The notes under the pieces: generated by a model | What the model saw: the letters and a program-made list of their open reading frames with translations, nothing else | The model's database searches: none | Told to the model about the DNA's origin: nothing | Shown: positions 16,951 to 28,079 of the stretch, piece by piece | Numbering within the stretch: position 1 is the first letter of the stretch | How the letters are laid out: each line of letters starts with the position of its first letter | Translations under genes and position numbers: made by a program | Assembly: GCF_020010925.1 (NCBI RefSeq) | Contig: NZ_JAGJBZ010000003.1 | Span: 806,001 to 870,000 of the forward strand | DNA length: 64,000 nt | From: Streptomyces griseiscabiei | GTDB taxonomy: Bacteria > Actinomycetota > Actinomycetes > Streptomycetales > Streptomycetaceae | Direction: 5' to 3'

Positions 16951-18302
16951 GCACGCAGCACGCATCCGCCGACGCATCCGCCGACGCGTCCGCCGCCTCG
17001 GCGCGCGAGACCACCGAGGGCACCGTCTACACGGTCACCGGCGGCGACTGGGACGAGGTCGCCGAGACCGCGGCCCGCTCCGACGACGAGCGCATCATCG
17101 TCAACATGGGCCCCCAGCACCCGTCCACCCACGGCGTGCTCCGGCTCATCCTGGAGATCGACGGCGAGACCGTCACCGAGGCCCGCTGCGGCATCGGCTA
17201 CCTCCACACCGGCATCGAGAAGAACCTCGAATACCGCACGTGGACCCAGGGCACCACGTTCGTGACGCGCATGGACTACCTGACGCCGTTCTTCAACGAG
17301 ACGGCGTACTGCCTGGCCGTGGAGAAACTCCTCGGCATCGAGGACCAGATCCCCGACCGCGCCTCGATCATCCGGGTGCTCCTGATGGAGCTGAACCGGC
17401 TCTCCTCCCACCTGGTGTGCATCGCCACCGGCGGCATGGAGCTGGGCGCCACCACGATCATGATCTACGGCTTCCGTGATCGTGAACTGATTCTCGACAT
17501 CTACGAGCTGATCACCGGCCTGCGCATGAACCACGCGTACATCCGGCCCGGCGGACTCGCCCAGGACCTGCCGCCCGGCGCGGTGGACCAGATCCGCGAG
17601 TTCGTGAAGAAGATGGAGAAGAACCTTCCCGAGTACGACAAGCTCGCCACCGGGAACCCCATCTTCAAGGCCCGTATGCAGGACGTCGGCTATCTCGATC
17701 TGTCCGGCTGCATGGCCCTCGGTGCCACCGGCCCGATCCTCCGCTCCGCCGGTCTCCCGCACGACCTGCGCAAGGCCCAGCCGTACTGCGGCTACGAGAC
17801 GTACGACTTCGACGTCCCGACCGCCGACACCTGCGACTCCTACGGCCGCTTCCTGATCCGCCTCGAAGAGATGCGCCAGTCCCTGCGGATCGTCGAACAG
17901 TGTCTGGACCGGCTGCAGCCCGGCCCGGTCATGGTCTCCGACAAGAAGATCGCCTGGCCCGCCCAGCTCGCGCTCGGACCGGACGGACTCGGCAACTCCC
18001 TGGACCACATCAAGAAGATCATGGGCACCTCCATGGAGGCCCTGATCCACCACTTCAAGCTGGTGACCGAGGGGTTCCGCGTCCCGCCGGGACAGGCGTA
18101 CACGGCGGTCGAGTCGCCCAAGGGCGAACTCGGGGTGCACGTCGTCTCCGACGGAGGCACCCGCCCCTTCCGGGTCCACTTCCGCGACCCGTCCTTCACC
18201 AATCTGCAGGCCATGGCGGCGATGTGCGAGGGCGGCCAGGTCGCCGACGTCATCGTCGCCGTCGCGTCCATCGACCCCGTGATGGGAGGCGTCGACCGGT
18301 GA
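16947..18302 (+). CDS. nuoD: NADH-quinone oxidoreductase subunit D
   Basis: A 451-residue 49-kDa subunit that shapes the quinone pocket with Nuo[46 protein letters not shown] and the C-terminal DPVMGGVDR are family hallmarks, with the quinone-site His and Tyr in the usual places. The first 20 residues contain a short ASAD repeat, encoded by tandem GCATCCGCCGAC-like units, absent from most homologues and probably disordered. Confidence 0.97.
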   Translation: MSTQHASADASADASAASARETTEGTVYTVTGGDWDEVAETAARSDDERIIVNMGPQHPSTHGVLRLILEIDGETVTEARCGIGYLHTGIEKNLEYRTWTQGTTFVTRMDYLTPFFNETAYCLAVEKLLGIEDQIPDRASIIRVLLMELNRLSSHLVCIATGGMELGATTIMIYGFRDRELILDIYELITGLRMNHAYIRPGGLAQDLPPGAVDQIREFVKKMEKNLPEYDKLATGNPIFKARMQDVGYLDLSGCMALGATGPILRSAGLPHDLRKAQPYCGYETYDFDVPTADTCDSYGRFLIRLEEMRQSLRIVEQCLDRLQPGPVMVSDKKIAWPAQLALGPDGLGNSLDHIKKIMGTSMEALIHHFKLVTEGFRVPPGQAYTAVESPKGELGVHVVSDGGTRPFRVHFRDPSFTNLQAMAAMCEGGQVADVIVAVASIDPVMGGVDR

Positions 18303-19189
18303 CCACCACCCCCGAGGGCGTCAGCCTGGGCATGCCCCAACTGCCCGCGCCCGACTTCCCGGCCGAGGTCCGGGCCCGGCTGGAGCGGGACGCCGCCGAC
18401 GTCATCGCCCGCTACCCGGACTCCCGGTCCGCCCTGCTGCCGCTGCTGCACCTCATGCAGTCGGAGGAGGGCCATGTCACCCGCACCGGTATGCGGTTCT
18501 GCGCCGAGGTGCTCGGCCTGACCACGGCCGAGGTCACCGCGGTCGCCACCTTCTACTCCATGTACCGCCGGAGGCCCTCCGGCGACTACCAGGTGGGCGT
18601 CTGCACCAACACCCTGTGCGCGGTCATGGGCGGCGACGCGATCTTCGAGGCGCTGCAGGACCACCTCGGTGTCGGCAACGGCGAGACCACCGGCGACGGC
18701 AAGGTCACCCTGGAGCACATCGAGTGCAACGCGGCCTGCGACTTCGCGCCGGTCGTGATGGTCAACTGGGAGTTCTTCGACAACCAGACCGTCGACAGCG
18801 CCAAGCGCCTCGTCGACGAGCTGCGCGACGGGGCCGAGGTCGCGCCCACGCGCGGGGCGCCGCTGTGCAGCTTCAAGGACACCGCGCGGATCCTCGCCGG
18901 CTTCCCCGACGAGCGGCCCGGGGCCGTCGAGGCGAGCGGCGGTGCGGGACCCGCGTCGCTGGTCGGTCTCCGCCTGGCCAGAGGAGAGACCGGACCCGCG
19001 CGCGTGGTCCATCCGCGGGACGGCGGCCCGACCGACGAGCCGCAGGACAGGAAGACGCACCAGGCCGAGGGCCGGAAGGCGCACGAGCCGTCGCCGACCG
19101 AGCACCTCAGCTCGCACGACGCGCCACAGGAGACCTCGGCCTCCGACCCCGCCCACCCGGCAGGGCCCGCCGCCGAGGAGGGGGAGTGA
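18299..19189 (+). CDS. nuoE: NADH-quinone oxidoreductase subunit E, with long C-terminal tail
   Basis: A 296-residue 24-kDa subunit carrying the N1a [2Fe-2S] cluster. The ligands are seen as [10 protein letters not shown] and [10 protein letters not shown]. The family body ends near residue 210; the following 85 residues are a charged, Pro/Glu/Gly/His-rich tail with no recognisable fold. The GTG overlaps the nuoD stop (GTGA). The tail is longer than in E. coli NuoE and probably disordered. Confidence 0.96.
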   Translation: MTTTPEGVSLGMPQLPAPDFPAEVRARLERDAADVIARYPDSRSALLPLLHLMQSEEGHVTRTGMRFCAEVLGLTTAEVTAVATFYSMYRRRPSGDYQVGVCTNTLCAVMGGDAIFEALQDHLGVGNGETTGDGKVTLEHIECNAACDFAPVVMVNWEFFDNQTVDSAKRLVDELRDGAEVAPTRGAPLCSFKDTARILAGFPDERPGAVEASGGAGPASLVGLRLARGETGPARVVHPRDGGPTDEPQDRKTHQAEGRKAHEPSPTEHLSSHDAPQETSASDPAHPAGPAAEEGE

Positions 19190-20544
19190 TGACGTTGGCA
19201 CCCGAGATCAAGGGCACCAGCCCGGAGAAACTGCTCGCACCCGTGCTGTCGGCCTTCTGGGACGAGGACAGGCCGTGGTCGCTCGACGTCTACCGAAGGC
19301 ACGAGGGGTACGAGGGGCTGCGCAAGGCGCTGGCCATGTCACCGGACGACGTCATCGCGTACGTCAAGGAGTCGGGACTGCGCGGCCGTGGCGGCGCGGG
19401 ATTCCCGACCGGAATGAAATGGCAGTTCATTCCCCAGGGTGATGGAAAACCACATTATCTAGTTGTCAACGCCGACGAGTCGGAGCCCGGAACGTGCAAG
19501 GACATTCCGCTCCTCTTCGCGAACCCGCACAGCCTCATCGAGGGCATTGTCATCGCCTGTCATGCCATCAGGTCTTCGCATGCCTTCATCTATCTGCGTG
19601 GTGAGGTCGTCCCCGTTCTGCGGCGGTTGCACGAGGCCGTACGCGAGGCGTACGAGGCCGGCTTCCTCGGCGAGAACATTCTCGGCAGCGGACTCGATCT
19701 CCAGCTCACCGTGCACGCCGGCGCCGGCGCGTACATCTGTGGTGAGGAGACCGCACTGCTCGACTCGCTCGAAGGCCGCCGTGGTCAACCGCGGCTGCGT
19801 CCCCCCTTTCCTGCTGTCGAGGGCCTCTACGCGTGCCCGACTGTCGTGAACAACGTCGAATCGATCGCGTCGGTTCCCGCCATCATGCACAAGGGCAAGG
19901 AATGGTTCAGGTCGATGGGCAGCGAGAAGTCCCCGGGCTTCACGCTCTACTCGCTCAGCGGCCATGTCGCCAGCCCCGGCCAGTACGAGGGCCCACTCGG
20001 CATCACCCTCCGTCAGCTCCTGGAGATGAGCGGTGGCATGCGGCCCGGACACCGCCTCAAGTTCTGGACGCCGGGCGGCTCCTCGACCCCGATGTTCACC
20101 GACGAGCACCTCGACGTCCCCCTGGACTACGAGGGAGTGGCCGCCGCGGGTTCCATGCTCGGCACCAAGGCACTCCAGTGCTTCGACGAGACCACCTGCG
20201 TCGTACGGGCCGTCACCCGCTGGACCGAGTTCTACGCCCACGAGTCCTGCGGCAAGTGCACCCCCTGCCGTGAAGGCACCTACTGGCTGGTGCAGTTGCT
20301 GCGCGACATCGAGGCCGGCAAGGGCGTCATGAGCGACCTCGACAAGCTGAACGACATCGCCGACAACATCAACGGCAAGTCCTTCTGCGCCCTCGGCGAC
20401 GGCGCCGCCTCGCCGATCTTCTCCTCCCTCAAGTACTTCCGCGCGGAGTACGAGGACCACATCACGGGCCGGGGCTGCCCCTTCGACCCGGCCAGGTCGA
20501 CCGCCTGGGCCGACAAGGACAAGCACGCGGAGGTGAACGCATGA
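19189..20544 (+). CDS. nuoF: NADH-quinone oxidoreductase subunit F
   Basis: The 451-residue NADH- and FMN-binding subunit. [16 protein letters not shown] is the NADH site, [14 protein letters not shown] and [14 protein letters not shown] the FMN site, and [15 protein letters not shown] with FCALGD supplies the N3 [4Fe-4S] cluster. Its ATG overlaps the nuoE stop. A stretch at 19411-19470, within the conserved NADH/FMN region, has only about 42% GC and uses codons rare here (AAA, CAT, TAT, CTA, GTT); the protein sequence is normal. Confidence 0.97.
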   Translation: MTLAPEIKGTSPEKLLAPVLSAFWDEDRPWSLDVYRRHEGYEGLRKALAMSPDDVIAYVKESGLRGRGGAGFPTGMKWQFIPQGDGKPHYLVVNADESEPGTCKDIPLLFANPHSLIEGIVIACHAIRSSHAFIYLRGEVVPVLRRLHEAVREAYEAGFLGENILGSGLDLQLTVHAGAGAYICGEETALLDSLEGRRGQPRLRPPFPAVEGLYACPTVVNNVESIASVPAIMHKGKEWFRSMGSEKSPGFTLYSLSGHVASPGQYEGPLGITLRQLLEMSGGMRPGHRLKFWTPGGSSTPMFTDEHLDVPLDYEGVAAAGSMLGTKALQCFDETTCVVRAVTRWTEFYAHESCGKCTPCREGTYWLVQLLRDIEAGKGVMSDLDKLNDIADNINGKSFCALGDGAASPIFSSLKYFRAEYEDHITGRGCPFDPARSTAWADKDKHAEVNA

Positions 20545-23045
20545 CCGTGACCACCAGCGCTCCCTCCGGGGGCGGGGAGGCGGCGGTCCCGCCGGAAGAT
20601 CTCGTCTCGCTGACGATCGACGGCGCCGAGATCAGCGTGCCCAAGGGCACCCTGGTCATCCGGGCCGCCGAGCAACTCGGCGTCGAGATCCCCCGCTTCT
20701 GCGACCACCCCCTCCTGGACCCGGTCGGCGCCTGCCGGCAGTGCATCGTCGAGGTCGAGGGCCAGCGCAAGCCCATGGCGTCCTGCACGATCACCTGTAC
20801 GGACGGGATGGTCGTCAAGACTCATCTGACCTCCCCGGTCGCGGAGAAGGCCCAGAAGGGTGTGATGGAGCTCCTGCTCATCAACCACCCGCTGGACTGC
20901 CCCGTCTGCGACAAGGGCGGCGAATGCCCCCTGCAGAACCAGGCCATGTCGCACGGCCACTCGGAGTCCCGCTTCGAGGGCCGCAAACGCACCTACGAGA
21001 AGCCGGTACCGATCTCCACCCAGGTACTGCTCGACCGCGAGCGGTGCGTGCTGTGCGCCCGCTGCACCCGCTTCTCCAACCAGGTCGCCGGCGACCCGAT
21101 GATCGAACTGGTCGAGCGGGGCGCCCTCCAGCAGGTCGGCACCGGCGAGGGCGACCCCTTCGAGTCGTACTTCTCCGGGAACACCATCCAGATCTGCCCG
21201 GTCGGCGCGCTGACCTCGGCGGCGTACCGATTCCGCTCCCGTCCCTTCGACCTCGTCTCCTCGCCGTCCGTGTGCGAGCACTGCTCCGGCGGCTGCGCGA
21301 CCCGCACCGACCACCGGCGCGGCAAGGTCATGCGGCGGCTCGCGGCGAACGACACCGACGTCAACGAGGAGTGGATCTGCGACAAGGGCCGCTTCGCGTT
21401 CCGCTACGCGCAGCGTCCGGACCGGCTCACCACCCCACTCGTCCGCAACGCCGACGGTGTCCTGGAACCCGCGTCCTGGCCGGAGGCCCTGGAGGTGGCC
21501 GCCCGCGGACTCCTCGCCGCGCGCGGCCGGGCCGGTGTCCTCACCGGCGGCCGGCTCACCGTCGAGGACGCCTACGCGTACAGCAAGTTCGCGCGCGTGG
21601 CGCTCGACACCAACGACATCGACTTCCGCGCGCGCGTGCACAGCGGCGAGGAGGCCGATTTCCTGGCCGCCCGGGTCGCCGGACGGGGCCGCGACCTCGA
21701 CGGTACGGGCGTCACGTACGCCTCGCTGGAGGAGGCGCCCGCGGTCCTGCTGGTCGGGTTCGAGGCCGAGGAGGAGGCGCCCGGCGTCTTCCTGAGGCTG
21801 CGCAAGGCCTGGCGCAAGCACAAGCAGCAGGTGTACTCGCTGGCCACGCACGCCACCCGGGGCCTCACGAAGGCCGGCGGCACGCTGCTGCCCGCCGCGC
21901 CCGGCACCGAGACCGAGTGGCTGGACGCCCTCGCCAGCGGCTTCGGTCTCGACGAGGACGGCACCAGGGCCGCCGAGGCGCTGCGCGCCGAGGGCGCCGT
22001 GATCGTCGTCGGCGAGCGGTTCGCGGCCGTCGCCGGCGGACTCACCGCCGCCGTACGGGCCGCGTCCCTGACCGGCGCGAAGCTGGTGTGGATCCCGCGC
22101 CGGGCGGGGGAGCGGGCCGCCGTCGAGGCGGGCGCCCTGCCGTCGGCGCTGCCGGGCGGACGCCCGGCCACCGACCCGCGCGCGCGGGAGGAGGTCGCCG
22201 CCGCCTGGGGCGTCGCCGAACTCCCCGCGCGCTACGGCCGGGACACCGGGCAGATCGTCGAGGCCGCCGCCACCGGAGAGCTCGGGGCCCTGGTGGTGGC
22301 GGGTGTGGAACTCGCCGATCTGTCCGATCCGCCGCGCGCGCGTGAGGCGCTGTCCGCGGTGGGCTTCCTGGTGTCGCTGGAACTGCGGCCCAGCGAGGTC
22401 ACCGACCGCGCGGACGTCGTCCTCCCGGTCGCCGCCGTCGCCGAGAAGGCGGGCACCTTCCTCAACTGGGAAGGCCGCGTGCGGATGTTCGAGGCCGCAC
22501 TGAAGCCCGACCAGATGACCCGCCGGGTGGCACCCACCGACGCACGGGCCCTGCAGATGCTGGCCGACGCCATGGACGTCCACCTCGGGCTGCCCGATCT
22601 GCGCACCACGCGCGCGGAGCTGGACCGGCTCGGGTCGTGGGACGGGGCGCGGGCCAACGAGCCGGTGGAGGTCGCCGCCGCGCTGCCCCGCCCGGCCGCC
22701 GGAGAGGCCGTGCTCGCCGGGCACCGGCTGCTGCTCGACCAGGGCCGCCTCCAGGACGGCGACGACGCGCTCGCCGGGACCCGGCACGCCGCCCACGCGC
22801 GCGTGTCCGCCGCCACGGCCGCCGAGGCAGGCGTCAAGAACGGCGACGTCCTCGCGGTCAGCGGCCCCGCCGGGGCCGTCGAACTGCCGCTGCTGATCAC
22901 CGAGATGCCCGACCGCGTGGTCTGGCTGCCGCTGAACTCCACCGGCTCGGGCGTCGCCTCCGACACCGGGGCGACACCCGGCGCACTCGTCCGTATCGGC
23001 CCCGCGACCCTCCCGGCCGAGGCCCCCGAGGAGGTGGAGGCGTGA
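20541..23045 (+). CDS. nuoG: NADH-quinone oxidoreductase subunit G
   Basis: The 834-residue 75-kDa subunit. N-terminal ferredoxin domain with [18 protein letters not shown] and the later Cys of ASC; a His/Cys cluster site in [13 protein letters not shown] and [11 protein letters not shown]; two [4Fe-4S] sites in [10 protein letters not shown] and ICPVGALTS; then a molybdopterin-oxidoreductase-like body from about residue 230, beginning with [13 protein letters not shown], the extra N7-type cluster site. Ala/Arg-rich segments in the second half are less conserved. The start overlaps the nuoF stop (ATGA). Confidence 0.96.
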   Translation: MTVTTSAPSGGGEAAVPPEDLVSLTIDGAEISVPKGTLVIRAAEQLGVEIPRFCDHPLLDPVGACRQCIVEVEGQRKPMASCTITCTDGMVVKTHLTSPVAEKAQKGVMELLLINHPLDCPVCDKGGECPLQNQAMSHGHSESRFEGRKRTYEKPVPISTQVLLDRERCVLCARCTRFSNQVAGDPMIELVERGALQQVGTGEGDPFESYFSGNTIQICPVGALTSAAYRFRSRPFDLVSSPSVCEHCSGGCATRTDHRRGKVMRRLAANDTDVNEEWICDKGRFAFRYAQRPDRLTTPLVRNADGVLEPASWPEALEVAARGLLAARGRAGVLTGGRLTVEDAYAYSKFARVALDTNDIDFRARVHSGEEADFLAARVAGRGRDLDGTGVTYASLEEAPAVLLVGFEAEEEAPGVFLRLRKAWRKHKQQVYSLATHATRGLTKAGGTLLPAAPGTETEWLDALASGFGLDEDGTRAAEALRAEGAVIVVGERFAAVAGGLTAAVRAASLTGAKLVWIPRRAGERAAVEAGALPSALPGGRPATDPRAREEVAAAWGVAELPARYGRDTGQIVEAAATGELGALVVAGVELADLSDPPRAREALSAVGFLVSLELRPSEVTDRADVVLPVAAVAEKAGTFLNWEGRVRMFEAALKPDQMTRRVAPTDARALQMLADAMDVHLGLPDLRTTRAELDRLGSWDGARANEPVEVAAALPRPAAGEAVLAGHRLLLDQGRLQDGDDALAGTRHAAHARVSAATAAEAGVKNGDVLAVSGPAGAVELPLLITEMPDRVVWLPLNSTGSGVASDTGATPGALVRIGPATLPAEAPEEVEA

Positions 23046-24406
23046 GCCCCTTGTACCTCGCCGCGGAAGACCTCTCGATGTTCGGCCGCGACCCCTGGTG
23101 GCTGGTCGTCGTCAAGGCGGTGTTCTGCTTCGCCTTCCTGATGATCACCGTGCTGTTCTCCATCGTGTGGGAACGCAAGGTCGTCGCCTGGATGCAGCTG
23201 CGCATCGGCCCCAACCGGCACGGCCCCTGGGGCATGCTCCAGTCGCTCGCCGACGGCATCAAGCTGATGCTCAAGGAAGACGTCATCGTCAAACGCGCGG
23301 ACAAGGTCGTCTACGTCCTCGCGCCGATCGTCGCGGCCATCCCGGCCTTCATGGCGATCGCGGTGATCCCCTTCGGTCCCGCAGGCAACGAGATCTCGAT
23401 CTTCGGCCAGCGCACCACGATGCAGCTCACCGACCTGCCGATCGCGATGCTCTACATCCTCGCGGTCGCCTCCGTCGGCATCTACGGCATCGTCCTCGCG
23501 GGCTGGAGCTCCGGCTCCACCTACCCGCTCCTCGGCGGCCTGCGCTCCTGCGCGCAGATGATCTCGTACGAGATCGCCATGGGCGCCGCGTTCGCCTCCG
23601 TCTTCCTCTACTCCGGGTCGATGTCGACCTCGGCGATCGTGGAGGCGCAGGCGGACCGCTGGTACATCGTGCTGCTGCCGGTCTCGTTCGTGATCTACAT
23701 CGTGACCATGGTCGGCGAGACCAACCGCGCCCCGTTCGACATGCCGGAGTCCGAGGGCGACCTGGTCGGCGGCTTCAACACCGAGTACTCGTCGATCAAG
23801 TTCGCGATGTTCATGCTCGCCGAGTACGTCAACATGGTGACCGTCTCCGCGGTGTCGGTGACGCTCTTCCTCGGCGGCTGGCGGGCCCCCTACCCCATCA
23901 GCACCTTCTGGGAGGGCGCCAACCACGGCTGGTGGCCGATGCTCTGGTTCGTGGTGAAGGTGCAGCTGCTGCTGTTCTTCTTCATCTGGCTGCGCGGCAC
24001 CCTCCCGCGCGTCCGCTACGACCAGCTGATGAAGCTCGGCTGGAAGGTCCTCCTCCCGGTCTCCGTGGTCTGGCTGATGCTCGTCGCGACCGTACGGACC
24101 CTGCGCAACGAGAACTACGACTTCGCCGAGATCGCCCTGTACGTGGCCGGCGCCGTCATCGTCCTGTTCCTGCTCTCCGTGGTCGCCGACATGTTCCGCG
24201 ACCGGCGCGAAGCACAGGAACTGCCCGCGGAACCGGCCGGGTTCGACCCGATGGCGGGTGGATTCCCCGTACCGCCCCTGCCCGGACAGACCCTCCCGCC
24301 GGTGCCGCGCAGGCGCCCGCGCCGGGAGCGGGAGCTGATTGTCAGTGGTGGGTCCGATACTGACAGTGACGGATCTTCGAATGGGAGGGAGGCGTCCGAT
24401 GGCTGA
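23042..24406 (+). CDS. nuoH: NADH-quinone oxidoreductase subunit H
   Basis: A 454-residue membrane subunit that closes the quinone chamber. [23 protein letters not shown] and [25 protein letters not shown] are family hallmarks; about eight transmembrane helices are seen. The last 75 residues form a Pro/Arg-rich hydrophilic tail ([11 protein letters not shown] and a Ser/Asp end), absent in E. coli NuoH. The 3' end overlaps the nuoI start by 8 bp and contains the nuoI ribosome-binding site. Confidence 0.97.
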   Translation: MSPLYLAAEDLSMFGRDPWWLVVVKAVFCFAFLMITVLFSIVWERKVVAWMQLRIGPNRHGPWGMLQSLADGIKLMLKEDVIVKRADKVVYVLAPIVAAIPAFMAIAVIPFGPAGNEISIFGQRTTMQLTDLPIAMLYILAVASVGIYGIVLAGWSSGSTYPLLGGLRSCAQMISYEIAMGAAFASVFLYSGSMSTSAIVEAQADRWYIVLLPVSFVIYIVTMVGETNRAPFDMPESEGDLVGGFNTEYSSIKFAMFMLAEYVNMVTVSAVSVTLFLGGWRAPYPISTFWEGANHGWWPMLWFVVKVQLLLFFFIWLRGTLPRVRYDQLMKLGWKVLLPVSVVWLMLVATVRTLRNENYDFAEIALYVAGAVIVLFLLSVVADMFRDRREAQELPAEPAGFDPMAGGFPVPPLPGQTLPPVPRRRPRRERELIVSGGSDTDSDGSSNGREASDG

Positions 24407-25001
24407 GGAGCCGAAAGAGAACAAGCAGGGGTTCCAGAACCCCGTCGCCGGCTTCGGCGTGACCTTCAAGGCCATGTTCAAGAAGCGGCTGACCGAGCAG
24501 TATCCGGAGCAGCAGAAGACCACGGCCCCGCGGTTCCACGGCAGGCACCAGCTCAACCGCCATCCGGACGGCCTGGAGAAGTGCGTCGGCTGCGAGCTGT
24601 GCGCCTGGGCGTGTCCCGCCGACGCCATCTACGTGGAGGGCGCCGACAACACGGACGAGGAGCGCTACTCCCCGGGCGAGCGGTACGGCCGCGTCTACCA
24701 GATCAACTACGCCCGCTGCATCCTGTGCGGCCTGTGCATCGAGGCGTGCCCCACGCGCGCGCTGACGATGACCAACGAGTTCGAGCTGGCCGACTCCAGC
24801 CGCGCCAACCTCATCTACACCAAGGAGCAGCTGCTCGCCGGTCTGGAGGAGGGCATGGTCGACTCGCCGCACTCCATCTTCCCGGGCACGGACGAACAGG
24901 ACTACTACCGGGGGCTGGTCACCGAGGCCGCGCCCGGGACGGTACGTCAGGTCGCCGGCTCCAAGGGCGAGAAGCCGGAGGAGAAGGGGGTGGACGTATG
25001 A
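24399..25001 (+). CDS. nuoI: NADH-quinone oxidoreductase subunit I
   Basis: A 200-residue ferredoxin-like subunit with two [4Fe-4S] clusters, N6a and N6b: [16 protein letters not shown] and [16 protein letters not shown]. The N-terminal amphipathic part ([19 protein letters not shown]) rests on the membrane. The ATG at 24399 is preceded by GGGAGGGAGG, a very strong ribosome-binding site inside nuoH. Confidence 0.96.
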   Translation: MAEEPKENKQGFQNPVAGFGVTFKAMFKKRLTEQYPEQQKTTAPRFHGRHQLNRHPDGLEKCVGCELCAWACPADAIYVEGADNTDEERYSPGERYGRVYQINYARCILCGLCIEACPTRALTMTNEFELADSSRANLIYTKEQLLAGLEEGMVDSPHSIFPGTDEQDYYRGLVTEAAPGTVRQVAGSKGEKPEEKGVDV

Positions 25002-25867
25002 GCGCGCAGTTCTCCCAGCTCGCCGCCTACACCACCTCCACCGGTGAGGCCTTCCAGTTCTGGGTGCTCGGCACGATCGCGGTGATCGGCGCCCTGTGCA
25101 CCGTCTTCATGAAGAGGGCCGTGCACAGCGCCCTCTGTCTCGCCGGCACGATGGTGATCCTGGCGGTGTTCTACCTCGCCAACGGCGCCTACTTCCTGGG
25201 CGTCGTGCAGATCGTCGTCTACACCGGCGCGATCATGATGCTGTTCCTGTTCGTGGTGATGCTCGTCGGTGTCACCGCCGCGGACTCCCTGAAGGAGACC
25301 ATCAAGGGCCAGCGCTGGCTGGCCCTCCTGTGCGGCGCCGGCTTCGGCATCCTGCTGATCGCGGGCATCGGCAACGCCTCGCTGACGGAGTTCGACGGCC
25401 TCGGCACCGCCAACGCGGGCGGCAACGTGGAGGGCCTCGCGGCCCTGATCTTCACCGACTACGTGTTCGCGTTCGAACTCACCGGCGCCCTCCTCATCAC
25501 GGCCGCCGTCGGCGCCATGGTCCTCACCCACCGTGAGCGCACCGAGCGCGCCAAGACCCAGCGCGAGCTGGCCGAGCAGCGCGTACGCGAGGGCAAGCAC
25601 CTCCCGCCGCTGCCGGCCCCCGGGGTGTACGCCCGGCACAACGCGGTCGACGTCCCGGGCCTGCTGCCCGACGGCACCACGTCCGAGCTGACCGTCAGCA
25701 AGACCCTGCGGGACCGGGGCCAGGTCCGCGATGTGTCGACCGAGGCGCTGAGCGACCTCAAGGCCCTGGAACAGCGCGCCGAGGACCGGCTGGAGCGCAC
25801 CAACAGCGGCGCCGGAAACGGCGGGAACGGCCGGAACGGCGGCAAGAGCGGGGAGGCAGCGAAGTGA
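24998..25867 (+). CDS. nuoJ: NADH-quinone oxidoreductase subunit J, with long C-terminal tail
   Basis: A 289-residue membrane subunit with five transmembrane helices; [15 protein letters not shown] carries the pi-bulge helix typical of NuoJ. After about residue 185 a 100-residue cytoplasmic tail, charged then Gly/Asn-rich, follows ([16 protein letters not shown] is well formed, the end is low-complexity). The tail is longer than in E. coli. Overlaps with nuoI (ATGA) and nuoK (GTGA) show coupling. Confidence 0.95.
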   Translation: MSAQFSQLAAYTTSTGEAFQFWVLGTIAVIGALCTVFMKRAVHSALCLAGTMVILAVFYLANGAYFLGVVQIVVYTGAIMMLFLFVVMLVGVTAADSLKETIKGQRWLALLCGAGFGILLIAGIGNASLTEFDGLGTANAGGNVEGLAALIFTDYVFAFELTGALLITAAVGAMVLTHRERTERAKTQRELAEQRVREGKHLPPLPAPGVYARHNAVDVPGLLPDGTTSELTVSKTLRDRGQVRDVSTEALSDLKALEQRAEDRLERTNSGAGNGGNGRNGGKSGEAAK

Positions 25868-26163
25868 ATCCCGTCAACTACCTGTATCTCGCCGCCCTGC
25901 TGTTCACGATCGGCGCCACCGGCGTCCTGATCAGGCGGAACGCGATCGTGGTGTTCATGTGCGTGGAGCTGATGCTCAACGCCTGCAACCTCGCCCTGGT
26001 CGCCTTCTCCCGGATGCACGGCAATCTCGACGGCCAGATCATCGCCTTCTTCACGATGGTCGTCGCCGCCGCGGAGGTCGTGGTCGGACTCGCGATCATC
26101 GTGTCGCTGTTCCGGTCCCGCCACTCGGCCTCGGTCGACGACGCCAGCCTGATGAAGCTGTAA
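25864..26163 (+). CDS. nuoK: NADH-quinone oxidoreductase subunit K
   Basis: A 99-residue subunit with three transmembrane helices. The conserved glutamates that take part in proton transfer are in [13 protein letters not shown] and [13 protein letters not shown]. The GTG overlaps the nuoJ stop. Confidence 0.97.
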   Translation: MNPVNYLYLAALLFTIGATGVLIRRNAIVVFMCVELMLNACNLALVAFSRMHGNLDGQIIAFFTMVVAAAEVVVGLAIIVSLFRSRHSASVDDASLMKL

Positions 26164-26178
26164 GGGGTCGGAAGAAAC

Positions 26179-28074
26179 GTGGAGAACCTGATTGCGCTGC
26201 TGATCGCGGCGCCCCTGCTCGGAGCCGCGGTCCTGCTGTGCGGCGGCCGGCGGCTCGACGCCGTCGGCCACTGGATCGGCACGGCGCTGGCCGCCGCCTC
26301 CTTCGTCATCGGCGTGGTCCTCTTCGCCGACATGCTCGGCAAGGAAGCCGAACACCGTGAGATGGGCCAGTTCCTGTTCAGCTGGATCCCCGTCGAGGGC
26401 TTCCAGGCCGACGTCGCCTTCCAGCTCGACCAGCTGTCGATGACGTTCGTCCTGCTGATCACCGGAGTCGGCTCGCTCATCCATGTGTACTCGATCGGGT
26501 ACATGGAGCACGACGAGCGCCGGCGCCGCTTCTTCGGCTATCTGAACCTGTTCCTCGCGGCGATGCTGCTGCTCGTCCTCGCCGACAACTACCTGCTGCT
26601 GTACGTCGGCTGGGAGGGCGTCGGCCTCGCCTCGTACCTGCTGATCGGCTTCTGGCAGCACAAGCCCAGCGCCGCCACCGCCGCGAAGAAGGCCTTCCTG
26701 GTCAACCGCGTCGGCGACGTCGGCCTGTCCATCGCCATCATGCTGATGTTCACCACCTTCGGGACCTTCGCCTTCGGGCCGGTCCTCGGAGCGGTCGGCG
26801 AGACCAGCGAGGGCACGCTCACCGCCATCGCGCTGATGCTGCTGCTGGCCGCCTGCGGCAAGTCCGCCCAGGTGCCGCTGCAGTCCTGGCTCGGGGACGC
26901 GATGGAGGGCCCGACCCCGGTCTCGGCCCTCATCCACGCCGCGACCATGGTGACCGCGGGCGTCTACCTGATCGTCCGCTCCGCGAACATCTTCAACGCC
27001 TCGCCCGACGCGCAGCTGGTCACGACCGTCGTGGGCGCGGTCACGCTGCTCTTCGGTGCGATCGTCGGTTGCGCGAAGGACGACATCAAGAAGGCCCTCG
27101 CCGGGTCGACGATGTCGCAGATCGGGTACATGGTGCTGGCCGCGGGCCTCGGCCCCATCGGCTACGTCTTCGCGATCATGCACCTGGTCACGCACGGCTT
27201 CTTCAAGGCCGGCCTGTTCCTCGGCGCCGGCTCGGTCATGCACGGCATGAACGACGAGGTCGACATGCGCAAGTACGGCGGCCTGCGCACGTACATGCCG
27301 ATCACCTTCGTCACCTTCGGCCTCGGCTACCTCGCCATCATCGGCTTCCCCGGTCTGTCCGGCTTCTTCTCCAAGGACAAGATCATCGAAGCGGCCTTCG
27401 CCAAGGGCGGCACCGAGGGCTGGATCCTCGGCGGCGTGGCCCTGCTGGGCGCGGCCCTCACCGCGTTCTACATGACCCGCGTGATGCTGATGACGTTCTT
27501 CGGCGAGAAGCGCTGGCAGCCCGACGAGCACGGCCACGAACCGCACCCGCACGAGTCGCCCAAGGTCATGACCATCCCCATGATCGTCCTGGCGGTCGGA
27601 TCGGTCTTCGGCGGCGCGTACTTCAGCATCGGCGACCGGTTCGTGCACTGGCTGGAGCCCGTCACCCAGCACGCGCACGGCAACCCGCCGATCAGCGCCG
27701 CGGCGGTCACCTCGGCCACGGTCGCCGTGATGGTCGTCGGCGTCGGCCTCGCCTGGCTCCAGTACGGGCGCAAGCCCGTCCCCGTCGTCGCCCCGCGCGG
27801 ATCGCTGCTCACCCGGGCCGCCCGGCGCGACCTGCTCCAGGACGACTTCAACCACGTCGTCCTCGTCCGCGGCGGAGAGCACCTCACACGCTCCCTCGTC
27901 TACGTCGACCACACCCTGGTCGACGGCGTCGTCAACGGCACGGCGGCCTCGATGGGCGGCCTCTCCGGACGTCTGCGCCGGATCCAGAACGGCTACGCCC
28001 GCTCGTACGCGGTCTCGATGTTCGGCGGCGCTGCGATCCTCATCGCCGCGACCCTGCTGATGAGGGCGGTCTGA
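26179..28074 (+). CDS. nuoL: NADH-quinone oxidoreductase subunit L
   Basis: The 631-residue distal antiporter-like proton pump. [51 protein letters not shown] and [17 protein letters not shown] are hallmark segments holding the Glu/Lys/His proton path. The C-terminal part contains the long amphipathic lateral helix typical of NuoL and a final membrane helix. The start follows AAGGGGTCGGAAG. Confidence 0.97.
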   Translation: MENLIALLIAAPLLGAAVLLCGGRRLDAVGHWIGTALAAASFVIGVVLFADMLGKEAEHREMGQFLFSWIPVEGFQADVAFQLDQLSMTFVLLITGVGSLIHVYSIGYMEHDERRRRFFGYLNLFLAAMLLLVLADNYLLLYVGWEGVGLASYLLIGFWQHKPSAATAAKKAFLVNRVGDVGLSIAIMLMFTTFGTFAFGPVLGAVGETSEGTLTAIALMLLLAACGKSAQVPLQSWLGDAMEGPTPVSALIHAATMVTAGVYLIVRSANIFNASPDAQLVTTVVGAVTLLFGAIVGCAKDDIKKALAGSTMSQIGYMVLAAGLGPIGYVFAIMHLVTHGFFKAGLFLGAGSVMHGMNDEVDMRKYGGLRTYMPITFVTFGLGYLAIIGFPGLSGFFSKDKIIEAAFAKGGTEGWILGGVALLGAALTAFYMTRVMLMTFFGEKRWQPDEHGHEPHPHESPKVMTIPMIVLAVGSVFGGAYFSIGDRFVHWLEPVTQHAHGNPPISAAAVTSATVAVMVVGVGLAWLQYGRKPVPVVAPRGSLLTRAARRDLLQDDFNHVVLVRGGEHLTRSLVYVDHTLVDGVVNGTAASMGGLSGRLRRIQNGYARSYAVSMFGGAAILIAATLLMRAV

Positions 28075-28079
28075 TACCG

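Noticed and set aside
19455..19457. TTA codon in nuoF as a sign of bldA control
   Set aside because: The TTA is out of frame; the real codons are CAT TAT CTA.
20280..22796. 838-codon minus-strand frame opposite nuoF and nuoG
   Set aside because: Antisense shadow of nuoF and nuoG with Gly/Arg/His-rich composition and no recognisable domain.
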